Both the position numbers and the translations under genes were made by a program. A DNA stretch of 64,000 nucleotides from Planctomycetaceae bacterium (GTDB lineage: Bacteria; Planctomycetota; Planctomycetia; Pirellulales; Pirellulaceae), in assembly GCA_024642205.1 (NCBI GenBank), contig JAHEBQ010000002.1:113113-177112 (forward strand). Reading direction: 5' to 3'. Within the stretch, counting starts at the first letter, position 1, and every line of letters starts with the position of its first letter. This document shows positions 52,871 through 63,700 of this stretch, piece by piece. Under the pieces are notes generated by a model, which saw only the letters and a program-made list of their open reading frames with translations, did no database searches and was not told the DNA's origin.

Positions 52871-54421
52871 ATGAATTCATTCAAACTCTGGCTGCCACTC
52901 TTGGTCCTGATCGTTATCGATGCGCAATCGGCCAGGCTCGTGAGGTCGGACGAGCGTGCGCAGCCCAATATCGTCTTTGTTCTCGCCGACGACCTCGGTT
53001 ACGGCGAGCTTGGTTGTTATGGACAACAGAAAATCAAAACGCCGAACATCGACGAGTTGGCAAATCAGGGCATTCGATTCACTCAACATTACTCCGGAGC
53101 ACCCGTTTGCGCACCGGCGCGCTGCACGTTGATGACGGGGCAAAACCTGGCCCATGCGGAAATCCGTGGCAACCGTGATTCGGGCAATGGGCGGATCTTC
53201 CCTGGTCAATGGCCAATTACGGATGAGATCGTGACGATCGCGGAAGTGCTCAAAGCCGCTGGATACGCCACGGGCGCGTTTGGAAAATGGGGTCTTGGTC
53301 CCTCCAACTCATCCGGCTCGCCAATCAAACAGGGGTTCGACCGGTACTATGGATACAACTGCCAACGCAACGCTCACAGTTATTATCCACCGTTTCTCGA
53401 CAGTGATGAAAAAGAGGTGCGCATCAACGCCTACCCGGTTCCGGGACACGACAAGAAGCCCGAAGGCGAGATCGTTGCCGATGACTACCGAGCGGAAAAC
53501 TACGCGCCCGATTTGATTTTGGACGAAGCACTGAAATTCATCGACAAAAACAAGAACCAGCCATTCTTCCTGTATTTGCCGTTTGTCGAGCCGCATGTCT
53601 CGATGCAGCCGCCGCAGAAATGGATCGACCATTATCCACAAGCATGGGACGCCGAGAATGGTGCGTATCGAGGCCAAAACGGATATCTGCCCCATCCTCG
53701 CCCCCGCGCCGCTTACGCAGCGATGATTTCGGATCTTGACGAACATGTAGGCACAATCCTCGAGAGGTTAAAAAAACATGGCCTCGAAGAAAATACAATC
53801 GTGGTTTTCACATCCGACAACGGGCCGACGCATGGTGGATCCGATCCCCGGTTTCATATCGGTGGTGCGGCATGTACGTTCTTCGAATCGGCAGGCGGGC
53901 TAAAAGGATTCAAAGGCAGTTGTTACGAGGGGGGCATCCGAGTTCCATGCATCGTTCGCTGGCCTGGAAAAGTCACGCCTGGAACAGAGACGACCGTGCC
54001 ATCGTATTTTCCGGATTGGTTTCCCACCCTGGCCCGGATCGCCGGTGGACAGCTTCCGCCAACCCAACCGCTTGACGGGATTGACCTGACGGATGTCGTG
54101 CAAGGCGGTCCGGCCCCTCACCGAACCGAGCCGATGATTTGGGACTTCAACGGATATGGTGGAATCGTTGCAATTCGTGAGGGCCGCTGGAAAGCGGTTC
54201 GCCGCGACCTGATCAAGGGGAAACAGCCGCTTAGTTGGGAATTGTACGATCTTGAGTTGGATCGCAACGAAACAGAGGATGTGGCAATGAACCACCCGGA
54301 GATCGTGAAACGACTGGAATCAACGTACCTGAACACGCGGACCATTGAGCCAGACTTCCCTGTTCCGTTTCTGGACCATGACGCCAGGGCGAAGATCAAA
54401 GCAACGTTGGAAATCAAGTAA
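52871..54421 (+). CDS. Arylsulfatase-type sulfatase
   Basis: Start ATG 52871 (an in-frame upstream codon gives a longer, unconvincing leader). The 516-residue enzyme has a signal peptide (LWLPLLVLIVIDAQS) and the sulfatase fold. Metal-site residues DD are at 40-41 (VFVLADDLGYGELGCYG), and the formylglycine motif is C80-A-P-A-R84 (VCAPARCTLMTG), to be modified by an FGE-type enzyme. Later segments GAFGKWGLGP and FTSDNGPTHGG are typical of the family. It removes sulfate from sulfated polysaccharides in the periplasm; sulfatases are very numerous in planctomycetes. The substrate is not predictable. A possible modifying enzyme is not in the window. Confidence 0.95.
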   Translation: MNSFKLWLPLLVLIVIDAQSARLVRSDERAQPNIVFVLADDLGYGELGCYGQQKIKTPNIDELANQGIRFTQHYSGAPVCAPARCTLMTGQNLAHAEIRGNRDSGNGRIFPGQWPITDEIVTIAEVLKAAGYATGAFGKWGLGPSNSSGSPIKQGFDRYYGYNCQRNAHSYYPPFLDSDEKEVRINAYPVPGHDKKPEGEIVADDYRAENYAPDLILDEALKFIDKNKNQPFFLYLPFVEPHVSMQPPQKWIDHYPQAWDAENGAYRGQNGYLPHPRPRAAYAAMISDLDEHVGTILERLKKHGLEENTIVVFTSDNGPTHGGSDPRFHIGGAACTFFESAGGLKGFKGSCYEGGIRVPCIVRWPGKVTPGTETTVPSYFPDWFPTLARIAGGQLPPTQPLDGIDLTDVVQGGPAPHRTEPMIWDFNGYGGIVAIREGRWKAVRRDLIKGKQPLSWELYDLELDRNETEDVAMNHPEIVKRLESTYLNTRTIEPDFPVPFLDHDARAKIKATLEIK

Positions 54422-54749
54422 TTGATTCAGGCCCGCCAAACTGTACTGCCTCAACGTCGGCGTTTTCCCGAATTCGTTGAACGCCCTTTACGAACAACCC
54501 ATCGGAGTTTCGCGGCAGCAATGGGGTAGCCATTGCGTGGCGGCGGCAGTCGGCCTGGATCCGTAGAGCCATTCCTGCCTCTTTTTTCTTAATCTCCGGG
54601 CGACGTGATTGAATTAATCTCGCAAGGTCCGAATGGCATACGTGGAACAGTCGACGGCGTTTCGACTGCAATCTCGCAGTGAAACCGCCTGATGGCAACC
54701 GGCTCTCGGAGGTCAGCCAGCGCATGCTTGCCATGCGCTAACGGTATAT
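54422..54749. other. Intergenic region, convergent genes
   Basis: About 330 bases between two convergent genes. I see no coding sequence with support, and no strong terminator hairpin with a T-run. Confidence 0.4.
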
Positions 54750-56588
54750 TTATCTTTCGATTTTGTATTCGTCAATTTTACGATACAACGTCGCACGGCT
54801 GATTCCCAACAATTCTGCCGCTTTAGGCACGCTGTTGCCGGTTCGTTTCAAGGCATCCTTGATCAACTTCTGCTCCCAATGATCAATTCTCAGCGTTTCG
54901 AGCTCGCCATCGCTCGGCTCTCGGATTCCCAGATCGGCCAGTTGAATTTCGTTTTCCTCGGCCATCACGATTGCGCTATCGATGACATTGCGAAGCTGCC
55001 TGACATTGCCTGGCCAGGGGTAGGACAGCATCCGCTCGCTGGCTTTCCTGGACAGCTTCATCTTTGGCTGGCCGTGCTGATTCCGGAAATGTTCCAGAAA
55101 AAAATCAATCAGCATCCCAATGTCACCCTCCCGCTCTCGTAACGGCGGGACCATCAATTCATAAACGCTCAGTCGATAAAACAGATCTTCGCGGAACTGT
55201 TTCTCTACAACAAATTCCTTGAGATCACGATTGGTCGCGCAAATCACGCGCACATCGACGGAGACTTCTTCGGTACCTCCAACAGGCAGGAACGGATGAC
55301 CTTCGAGCGTCCTTAACAACTTCGCCTGGCCCTCAAGCGAAAGTTCTCCAATTTCATCCAGAAACAGGGTTCCCAAATCGGCCTGCTGAAACCAACCAAT
55401 GTGATCGCGGTCAGCACTGGTAAACGAACCCTTCTTGTGGCCAAACAGCTGACTTTCGATCAAATCCCGGGGAATCGCGGCACAGTTGACGCTCAACATG
55501 GGTCGGTCGCTGCGAGGACTGGCTCGATGAATCGCCCGGGCAACCAACTCTTTACCGGAGCCACTTTCGCCTCGAATCAAGACGCAACCCGACGCTTTGG
55601 CGACACGGCCAATCTTGGACTTGAGTTCCTGCATCGCTAGGCTCTCGCCTTTCAACTCATCAAAGGTCGCCGTTTTCTCGACCAACCGCGAATGGGATGC
55701 CGCCAGAGACGTGTGCCGATTGGCCCGGGCCAGTGATCGAACCATGATGTTTGACAACGCGCAAGCCAACTGGAAATGCGAATCGCGAAATGGATTGCTT
55801 TCCCGATAAAGGTGAATTGCACCTTTGACTTCGTTATCTTCAATCAGCGGAACACAAATCGAGTCGGCCGGCTTTTTCTCGTTCCTGGTGTCGTGCTCCA
55901 CGCGAATTGCATGCTTTTGTTTTACGACCCTTCGAGTCAATTCCGGATCAAGGCGCAGTTTGTCGGCGAGCCCCTCCGGAATGACCAATTTTGGAGTCAG
56001 CTTTCCTTCATCCGAAAGCCACAGGAAGCCCGCAATCGAGGCATCCGTTCGATCGCACAAGCGATTCAGGCAGATTTCAATCACGCTTTCGGGATCGTCA
56101 ACGGAAAGCAACTTGACGCTAAGTTGAAACAGAAAGAAAAAGTCCTGGCCCCAATTATGGCCCTTGAGAAAATCCAGCGTGTACTGACCGGTTTCTCTCG
56201 GGTTCATCGACTTGTCGAGCACGATCGTGAGATTGCCATTCGACTTGTTTTCCGGTTCCCGTTCTTCCTTTTCTGTCGGGATCGAATTTCGATTCATGGA
56301 TTCCGAAAAAACGAAAGCACATGCACCGATTCGAACTTCGGTTCCGTCCATCAACCTGGCCTGATCGACGGATTGACCATTCACATACGTTCCATTGCTG
56401 CTTTTGTTATCCTTCAGCCACCAACCGTCCTCGTCATGAAAGACTTCAGCGTGAATCCGTGAACACTGGGGATCATTCAGGACAATCTTGCATTGCCAAT
56501 CGCGCCCAAGAAGATTCTTTTCTTCTGGCGACAATTCGAAACGGGCGCCGGCGTGGGCACCGGCATTCATTACGAGGAAAGCTGGCAC
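54750..56588 (-). CDS. FHA-GAF-AAA-Fis transcriptional activator
   Basis: A 612-residue sigma-54-type enhancer-binding protein. Residues 25-95 form an FHA phosphothreonine-binding domain (LLGRD, SRIHAEVFHDEDGW, NGTYVNG), 145-290 a GAF-like sensor domain, 310-540 the AAA+ domain and 565-612 a Fis helix-turn-helix (NSVPKAAELLGISRATLYRKI). Walker A is GESGSGKE (340-347), Walker B LFLDEIGEL (408-416). The sigma-54 contact loop normally GAFTGA reads GSFTSA (387-392). FHA suggests control by a Ser/Thr kinase, fitting the kinase-rich background. The gene is single, transcribed away from the protease gene. Targets are unknown. Confidence 0.92.
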   Translation of the reverse strand: MPAFLVMNAGAHAGARFELSPEEKNLLGRDWQCKIVLNDPQCSRIHAEVFHDEDGWWLKDNKSSNGTYVNGQSVDQARLMDGTEVRIGACAFVFSESMNRNSIPTEKEEREPENKSNGNLTIVLDKSMNPRETGQYTLDFLKGHNWGQDFFFLFQLSVKLLSVDDPESVIEICLNRLCDRTDASIAGFLWLSDEGKLTPKLVIPEGLADKLRLDPELTRRVVKQKHAIRVEHDTRNEKKPADSICVPLIEDNEVKGAIHLYRESNPFRDSHFQLACALSNIMVRSLARANRHTSLAASHSRLVEKTATFDELKGESLAMQELKSKIGRVAKASGCVLIRGESGSGKELVARAIHRASPRSDRPMLSVNCAAIPRDLIESQLFGHKKGSFTSADRDHIGWFQQADLGTLFLDEIGELSLEGQAKLLRTLEGHPFLPVGGTEEVSVDVRVICATNRDLKEFVVEKQFREDLFYRLSVYELMVPPLREREGDIGMLIDFFLEHFRNQHGQPKMKLSRKASERMLSYPWPGNVRQLRNVIDSAIVMAEENEIQLADLGIREPSDGELETLRIDHWEQKLIKDALKRTGNSVPKAAELLGISRATLYRKIDEYKIER

Positions 56589-57138
56589 AAAAGTACGTTT
56601 CTTAACAGTTGAAGATCAGACAATCAAAGCGAACGGACAGCAGTGTTTTTTTTCGAATGGTCGTGATCGAGTAATCCGACCAACCCGGTTTCTGCCGACC
56701 ATTATAATTTAACCGACTGGATTCGTCGATGAATCAGAACATTCGACGTTCGGATTGGCTGATAGGCAACGGATTCATTGGACTGGATTTGACGGGTCAC
56801 GTGTTTCCTGCCAGACGGGTTTTCCGGATTTCGACAGTGTCGGATCAACCAATTTTAATTTGAACCATACCTCGGAATCGTGATCAATCGATCCGCCTTG
56901 GCGTAAACGCATTTGCCACGAACTCCGGTTTCAATCTTGCATCGGAGGATTGCCGGCGTTTCTCATCCGGGGTGAACGATTTCACGGGCTGGCCGACCGT
57001 TTCCTGACATTCGCGTCCCGCGGCGTTCAACCAGATCACTATTGCCTCCGAATGCACCAATCTCTACGATTCTCATACATACTTGCGGTTAAAATACGAA
57101 GGTTACGTTGTCTCGGATACAACCTACAGGAAATAATA
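56589..57138. other. Divergent intergenic region
   Basis: About 550 bases between the activator and the protease gene. An open frame in phase with the protease gene covers its right part (from 56950) but shows no conservation or signal and I do not include it. A TATAAT hexamer lies at 56703-56708 without a clear partner box. Nothing else is recognised. Confidence 0.4.
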
Positions 57139-59316
57139 ATGCTTTCTTTCAATGCGACTTTGTACAAGAAATTGCTTTCCATTTTTGCTTTTGCATTGTT
57201 CGCCCTTGTTGGAATGGCGGTCAATGGTCAATCGACTGACATCGGCGAACAGTCGTCGACCGACAAACTGATTTCAAAAACCGTTTCCAAGGTTGTTGCC
57301 AAGCTAATGCAAAGCGACCACCTTTCGAGCCGTCAGCTGGACGATACGATTTCGAATCGCGCGTTCGACATGTTCATCAAGAACCTTGACCCCATGAAGG
57401 CCTACTTTCTCCAGTCGGACATCGAAGATTTTTCGAAATGGAAAACCAGGTTGGACGACCAGATTCTTGCCGGCGACTTCACGGCTGCGTTCGAGATCTT
57501 CGGCCGTTTTCTCTACCGCGTTGACGAACGCACCGAACAGGCAATCAAGTTGATTGACATGGATCACGACTATTCAATTGATGAAGAAATGATTAGCGAT
57601 CCGGACGCAATGACGTTCGCCAAGGATGATGCGGAAGCCATGGAAAACTGGCGGAAGAGAATCAAGTACAGTTTGTTGGTTCTGCGAGGCGACGACAAAG
57701 AAGAGAAGGACAAAAAGGCAAACCAGGAAGGGGACGATGACGCCGATAAAAAGACGGTCAAAAAGACAGAAGATCCGAAAGAGCGTCTTCGAAAACGTTA
57801 CCAGTCGTTTGCACGGCGGATGCACCAGATTGACGCTGAAGACGTGGTTGAGCGATATATCACTGCGATCACGACCAGTTTCGATCCGCACACTTCATAC
57901 CTTTCCAAGGGCACGTTTGAAAACTTCCTGATCCAGATGGGGCTTGAACTTGAAGGGATCGGGGCCACGCTTTCGGTGATGGATGATGGCTATACCGTCA
58001 TCAAGAACATCGTGCCCGGTGGCGCTGCTGCGACCCAGGGTGAATTGAAAGTTGAAGACAAAATCGTCGCCGTGGCACAAGGCGAAGAAGACGGATCCAG
58101 GGCTTACGACAAACTGTTTGCGGAGCACGGACCGGAATTCGTTGAATGCACCGGTATGAAACTCGATGACGTGGTCGGCATGATTCGTGGCAAAGCAGGA
58201 ACCGTGGTTCGCCTTTCCGTCATGTCAGAAAACGACAGCGAACTGCACACGGTAAAAATTGTCCGGGAAAAAATCAAGCTTGAAGATAGTGCCGCCCATG
58301 GAGCCATTTTTGAAGAGGGCAAGAAAGCCAATGGTGAGCCAAACAAGATCGGGGTCATTGAACTTCCAAGTTTCTATGCGGACATGGGAGGAAGTGCCCT
58401 TGGAGGGCGAAGCACGACCACCGACGTACGAAAAATACTCAACGATTTTACGCAAAAAGGGGTCGATGCGGTTGTTCTTGATCTACGCATGAACGGTGGC
58501 GGAAGCCTTCGCGAAGCGATTGACTGTACCGGGTTGTTTGTCGATATCGGTCCGGTGGTTCAGGTCAAGGACCCCTATGGACGAATCGAAAAACTGAATG
58601 ACGAAGACAGCGGGATGGCCTGGGAAAAGCCGCTTGTTGTATTGACCAGCAAGTTCAGCGCCAGCGCCAGTGAAATTCTCGCCGGCGCCATCCAGGATTA
58701 CAATCGTGGCTTGATTGTTGGCGACTCGACGACCCACGGAAAAGGTACGGTTCAAAGCCTGGTCAACCTCAACCAGATTTTGTTCAACCGTAAAGATCCA
58801 CCGAATGAATTTGGAGCCCTCAAGATTACAACCCAACAGTTCTACCGGCCAAACGGCGACAGCACCCAAAAGCGTGGAGTACTGTCAGACGTGGTATTGC
58901 CCTCCATTTCCGATAATATGGCGAACATCGGTGAGGCCGATCTCGATTACCCGGTTGAGTTTGATCGAGTTCCCGAAGCCTACTTTGAAAAGTTCAAGTA
59001 CAACCGGGCCGAGATCACAAAAGAGCTTCAAAACCGGTCCCATCAGCGAATTGATGCGTCCGAAAAATTCCAGGCCGAGATCAAGAAAATCAACAAGTAC
59101 GTTGAGCAGAAAAATCGAAAGACAGTGTCGCTCAATGAAGCGAAATTCATGGCGCGGCGAAAGGAATTGAACGCGGAGAAGGAAGACGAGAAGACCATTG
59201 AAAAACAGATGACGCCCAGCAACGAAATCGAACGTACGTTTTACCTGGACGAAGTCCTCCGGATCACCGCCGACTACATGGCGTTGCTTGACAAGAAACA
59301 GATCAGCAAAAAGTGA
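57139..59316 (+). CDS. C-terminal processing protease (Prc/Tsp, S41)
   Basis: ATG 57139 with AGGA at 57128-57131 gives a 725-residue protein with a signal peptide (LLSIFAFALFALVGMAVNG). After a helical N-terminal domain with a Lys/Asp-rich insert (about residues 195-215), a PDZ domain (about 255-350: ELEGIGATLSVMDDGYTVI) precedes the S41 core: RMNGGGSLREAIDCTGLF, and catalytic Ser in SKFSASASEILAGAIQDYNRG with Lys in THGKGTVQSLVN. The C-terminal 150 residues are charged helices of the Tsp type. It degrades or trims periplasmic proteins marked at their C-termini. It is probably monocistronic. Confidence 0.95.
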   Translation: MLSFNATLYKKLLSIFAFALFALVGMAVNGQSTDIGEQSSTDKLISKTVSKVVAKLMQSDHLSSRQLDDTISNRAFDMFIKNLDPMKAYFLQSDIEDFSKWKTRLDDQILAGDFTAAFEIFGRFLYRVDERTEQAIKLIDMDHDYSIDEEMISDPDAMTFAKDDAEAMENWRKRIKYSLLVLRGDDKEEKDKKANQEGDDDADKKTVKKTEDPKERLRKRYQSFARRMHQIDAEDVVERYITAITTSFDPHTSYLSKGTFENFLIQMGLELEGIGATLSVMDDGYTVIKNIVPGGAAATQGELKVEDKIVAVAQGEEDGSRAYDKLFAEHGPEFVECTGMKLDDVVGMIRGKAGTVVRLSVMSENDSELHTVKIVREKIKLEDSAAHGAIFEEGKKANGEPNKIGVIELPSFYADMGGSALGGRSTTTDVRKILNDFTQKGVDAVVLDLRMNGGGSLREAIDCTGLFVDIGPVVQVKDPYGRIEKLNDEDSGMAWEKPLVVLTSKFSASASEILAGAIQDYNRGLIVGDSTTHGKGTVQSLVNLNQILFNRKDPPNEFGALKITTQQFYRPNGDSTQKRGVLSDVVLPSISDNMANIGEADLDYPVEFDRVPEAYFEKFKYNRAEITKELQNRSHQRIDASEKFQAEIKKINKYVEQKNRKTVSLNEAKFMARRKELNAEKEDEKTIEKQMTPSNEIERTFYLDEVLRITADYMALLDKKQISKK

Positions 59317-59362
59317 TTCAACCGGAAAAAAAATGACGAAGCAATGCGTCGACCGAAAAATT

Positions 59363-59391
59363 GGCCCGCGTGACAAGTCGTTGCGCGGGCC
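59363..59391 (+). terminator. Hairpin, terminator-like without T-run
   Basis: An 8-bp perfect G-C stem (ggcccgcg / cgcgggcc) with a 13-base loop, about 47 bases after the protease stop. It lacks a T-run, so termination is only likely. Confidence 0.45.
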
Positions 59392-59537
59392 TCTGCGATT
59401 GACCGTTGGGCCGGGAATCCTGCAACCTGAACATTGACGCACCGTCTCTTCCGGCCTGGATGAACCTGGAAGTGCTCCTTCGGATCTGCGGTGATAGCGT
59501 CACCGATCAGCCACGGCCCGCGAGGACAGTTTTTTTT

Positions 59538-60305
59538 CTAGGTCAAATCGATCTGCAAACCGTCGTACCCGACTTCAATGCCTGCCGGCAAAGTCGGGTT
59601 GACTTTCTCATAATCCAGCTTGCAGGCACAGTGCGTAAAATAAGTTTGCTTGGCAGCCAACCGCTGCGCCACGTCGATGGCTTGTCCAACACTCAGGTGC
59701 GTGATGTGTCGCTCTGGCCGAAGCGCATCGAGCACCAGCGTATCCAGGCCCTGCAGCAATGGCCAGCTCGTATCCGGAATCTCGCTCACATCCGTGCAAT
59801 ACGCGACGTTACCCACCCGAAAGCCCAGCACATCGAACAGGGGACCGTGCTTCATCGGAATGGGTATCACTGTCGCACCAAGAATCTCGATCGGCTGGGT
59901 ATCGATCGAGATTATTTCAATCGCGGGAACCGCCCCTTGATGGGTCTGGGGTCCGCCGTTGAACACATAATCGAACGCCTTCCGCAAGCGGGCCTCGACT
60001 TGACGGTTACAATAAACAGGAACCGGGTGCCCCAGATAAAACTGGAACAGACGGAGGTCATCAAACCCCATCATATGGTCCGTATGCTCATGGGTATAAA
60101 TGACCGAATGGACAATCCCGATTTTCTCGCGTAGCAACTGAAATCGCAGGTCCGGCGAGGTATCAATCAACAGGTTGCCCTCGGGAAGCCCCAGAATCGC
60201 GCTGGCGCGAGTTCGCTGATTTCGGGGATAACCTCCCTGACAAACATCGCAATCACAGCCAATTGCCGGTACTCCGACCGAGGTTCCCGTTCCGAGCAAG
60301 ATCAT
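59538..60305 (-). CDS. MBL-fold metallo-hydrolase, PhnP-like
   Basis: A 255-residue metallo-beta-lactamase-fold enzyme. I place the start at ATG 60305, since it gives the family-type beginning MILLGTGTSVGVPAIGC; a TTG at 60365 is also in frame. The metal-binding motif HEHTDHMMG (HxHxDH) is at about residues 75-83, with a Cys-rich N-terminus (GCDCDVC) and a later LDALRPERHITHLSV segment. It resembles PhnP/phosphodiesterase-type MBL enzymes that cleave cyclic phosphate or related esters. No phosphonate genes are nearby, so the name is only a structural guide. It converges on the protease gene and is divergent from secA. Confidence 0.85.
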   Translation of the reverse strand: MILLGTGTSVGVPAIGCDCDVCQGGYPRNQRTRASAILGLPEGNLLIDTSPDLRFQLLREKIGIVHSVIYTHEHTDHMMGFDDLRLFQFYLGHPVPVYCNRQVEARLRKAFDYVFNGGPQTHQGAVPAIEIISIDTQPIEILGATVIPIPMKHGPLFDVLGFRVGNVAYCTDVSEIPDTSWPLLQGLDTLVLDALRPERHITHLSVGQAIDVAQRLAAKQTYFTHCACKLDYEKVNPTLPAGIEVGYDGLQIDLT

Positions 60306-60795
60306 CTTGCCAGTGATATCGGTTGTCTTGACGTTTTTTTTCACTGGCAGGATGGTCTGAGGCAAGGAAGCAACGAGTCCTTAAATCTAATCCATCGACG
60401 GTATTTGGGGAGAATACTGAAAATTTGGGGGATCCTTGGGTCACAATATGGCACGCAAATTGCCACAACATCCCGATTGTCCGTTTAATCGAACGGGAAA
60501 GCTGACAAATATGGGTGATTGAATGGGTCGGTTAAACCCGGGGCCGGTCTGGAGGTGCTGTCAATCTCCGTTGACCGGCATGATGCGTCCCGATAATCTG
60601 TTACCATCAGCCAAGTTACGTAAATTCTGACGCGATGCACTGCCAGGGCGCGGAAAAACTGCGCTTTCAGCTACATTTTTCGACTGACCTGACAAAATTT
60701 CCGGTCCATGACTTGAAGATCGGCTCCATCGACGTATTCAAAATAAATTAACGCTTCCGAACGATAGATTTGTCGGAAAAATGTGGAACTAAGCC
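60306..60795. other. Divergent intergenic region, secA promoter area
   Basis: About 490 bases before secA (part may be the start of the MBL gene). A weak sigma-70-like pair, ttgaag (60713-60718) and tattca (60735-60740) with a 16-base spacer, is in a suitable position for secA. No SecM-like leader or RNA structure is recognised. Confidence 0.35.
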
Positions 60796-63700
60796 ATGGA
60801 ACTATTGGAACAACTTTGGGACGGGACGACTCACTTCATGAGTGGACTTGTTTCCGGGTTTGAAAGAGCGGTCACTGGCGTTTTTGGGTCGTCCAACGCG
60901 CGATACGTCAAAAAGCTCCAATCCAAGGTCGACGCGATCAATGCACTGGAGCCGACCTATGAATCGCTGAGCGATGAAGAACTGCGCCAGGTAACCGCCC
61001 AGTTCAAGCAGCGAATCAGAAATGGTGAGACGACCGACGACATCATGATTGAGGCTTTCGCCGTCTGCCGGGAAGGAGGCAAACGCTTCCTCGGCATGCG
61101 TCATTACGACGTCCAGATGATTGGTGGAATGGTACTTCATTCGGGTTCCGTTGCGGAGATGGTCACGGGTGAAGGCAAGACACTGGTCGCGACGTTACCC
61201 TCGTACCTCAACGCGCTTGAATGTCGCGGCGTTCACGTGGTGACGGTCAATGACTATCTTGCCCGCCGCGACATGGAATGGATGGCTCCCCTTTACATGG
61301 GCCTCGGTCTTACGGTCGGTGCGATTCAAAGCAACATGCCAGTCAAGGAACGCCAGGAGGCCTACGAGAAAGACATCACCTACGGAACGAACAACGAATT
61401 TGGTTTCGACTATTTGCGTGATAACATGCGTCCAGCCGCGCGGGGCGATCAACGTTTCCCGAAGCGTTACCAGCAGTCGCAGGGCCCGCTGGCATTTGCG
61501 ATTATTGACGAAGTCGACAACATCCTGATCGACGAAGCCAGAACGCCGCTGATCATCTCCGGACCGGCTCACCAGAATCCGGCCCGTTACGTCGAAGCGA
61601 ACCGAATCGCGACCTCGTTGACGAAGGAAAAACATTACGTGGTCAATGAGAAGGACCACACCGCGACGCTGACTGACGAAGGCGTTCGTTACGCGGAAAA
61701 ACTCGCGGGTGTCGAGAGCTTTTATACTGCGGGTAACATGGATTGGCCGCACATGATCGACAACGCGCTCAAAGCCCATGGACTTTACAAGTTAGACGTA
61801 AATTACGTCGTCAAAGATGATGAAATTGTGATCGTCGACGAGTTTACCGGCCGACTGATGGAGGGTCGTCAATGGAGTGATGGATTGCATCAAGCCGTCG
61901 AGGCCAAAGAAGGCGTAAAGATCAAAGAGGAAACGCAAACGCTCGCGACAATTACACTGCAGAACTATTTTAAACTCTACGAAAAAATCTGTGGAATGAC
62001 CGGTACCGCGATGACCGAGGCGGAAGAATTCTACAAGATTTACAAGCTGAATGTTGTGGCTATTCCAACCAATCGCCCAATGCAGCGGATCGCCCACCCG
62101 GACATTATTTACAGCGGCGAAAAACACAAGTGGGCCGCGATCGCGGACGAAATCGAAGCCTATCACAAATGGGACATGGTCAGCCTCAAGAATGGCGAGT
62201 ACTTCGTTGGCCGCATCAAGGAAGAAAATGATGACGAAGTCGTGATCGCTGACAAGGACGATGGTTCTCAAAACCGAATTGCCCGCAGCAAGGTCCAGGC
62301 GGTTCAACATACCGGCCGCCCGATTCTCGTTGGTACCGTCTCGATTGAGAAAAGTGAACTGTTGTCGGGTTTGCTGGACCGGCGCGGCATCAAGCACGAG
62401 GTTTTGAACGCCAAGAACCACAAACGTGAAGCGGAAATCGTTGCCCAGGCCGGTCGACTCGGCGCGGTTACGATTGCGACCAACATGGCAGGACGCGGTA
62501 CGGATATTATCCTTGGCGGTAATCCCGAAAACATGGCGTGGGCGAGGTTGCAGGAAAAGTATTCAACCCGGCTCGATGTTCCCCATGATGAGTGGGAGTC
62601 ACTGGTCGAATCGATTGACAAAGAACACCGTATGGCGGAGATGGGCAAGGAAGTCAAGGCGATCGGTGGGCTGCATGTAATCGGTACCGAGCGGCACGAC
62701 GCTCGCCGGATCGATCTTCAGCTTCGTGGCCGGTGCGGCCGCCAGGGTGACCCCGGAAGCAGTCGGTTTTTCCTCAGCCTCGACGACGACTTGATGAGGA
62801 TCTTTGCCGGCCCGTTCGTCAAACGAGTTCTGGAGATGGGTGGTTTCAAGGACGACGTTCCAATTGAAAGTCGGATGGTTTCGAGGCGCATCGACGCGGC
62901 TCAGAAAAAACGCGAAGAATACAACTTCGAAATTCGAAAGAGCCTCCTTGAATACGACGAGGTCATGGATGAACAGCGCAAACGCGTGTACGGTTTCCGA
63001 CAACGTGTCCTGGATGGCGTCAGTTGCCGGGAATTGGTTCAGGACATGGTTCGCGAGCAGGTCGAAGGGAATTTGGCGACCTGCCTGGCCGACGATTTCG
63101 GTAAAGAATCATTCGCGCGCTACGCCGGAAAACAACTGACGATTGAGCTTGACCCGCGTTTGTTCCGTAAAACAACGCCCGATGAGGCGATTCAAATCTG
63201 CCTTGACGAAGCCGAACGAAACGCCGAGACAGATATCCTGGCTCAAATCGACGTATGCCTTGCCGAAGGCGAAGACGAGTCGGAATGGAACTGGGGTGCA
63301 TTGACTCATTTTGTCAACACTCGCTGGAACCTCGGGATTCGTGATAAAGACCTGAAAGCTGCCGGCCGAGATTTTGTTGACGAATTATTGATCGACAAGG
63401 CCCGTGCTGCGATCCGCAAAGTCAAAATCGATGGTTCGGAGCAGATGCTGGATGCCGACTATGGCATGAAGACGGCAGCCGCTTGGGTGCAGGCGAAATT
63501 CGGTTTTGAAATCGACCCGAATGAATTCCGCGACCTGTCGCAGGAAATGGCCGTCGATTTGGTTGCCAAACGTGCGATCGAGAAATACGACGAAAAGGAA
63601 GCCGTTTACCCCGTTATGGCCGGACTTTATCAGTTCGTCATGCCGGCCACCGGTGGCGCCCAGGGACGCATCGATCGCGAAGGTCTGGTCCAATGGGCCA

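Noticed and set aside
56703-56708. TATAAT hexamer in the gap before the protease gene
   Set aside because: No matching -35 box at proper spacing on either strand.
61195-62421. Antisense open frames opposite secA
   Set aside because: The plus-strand secA frame is unmistakable; the minus-strand products show no domain.
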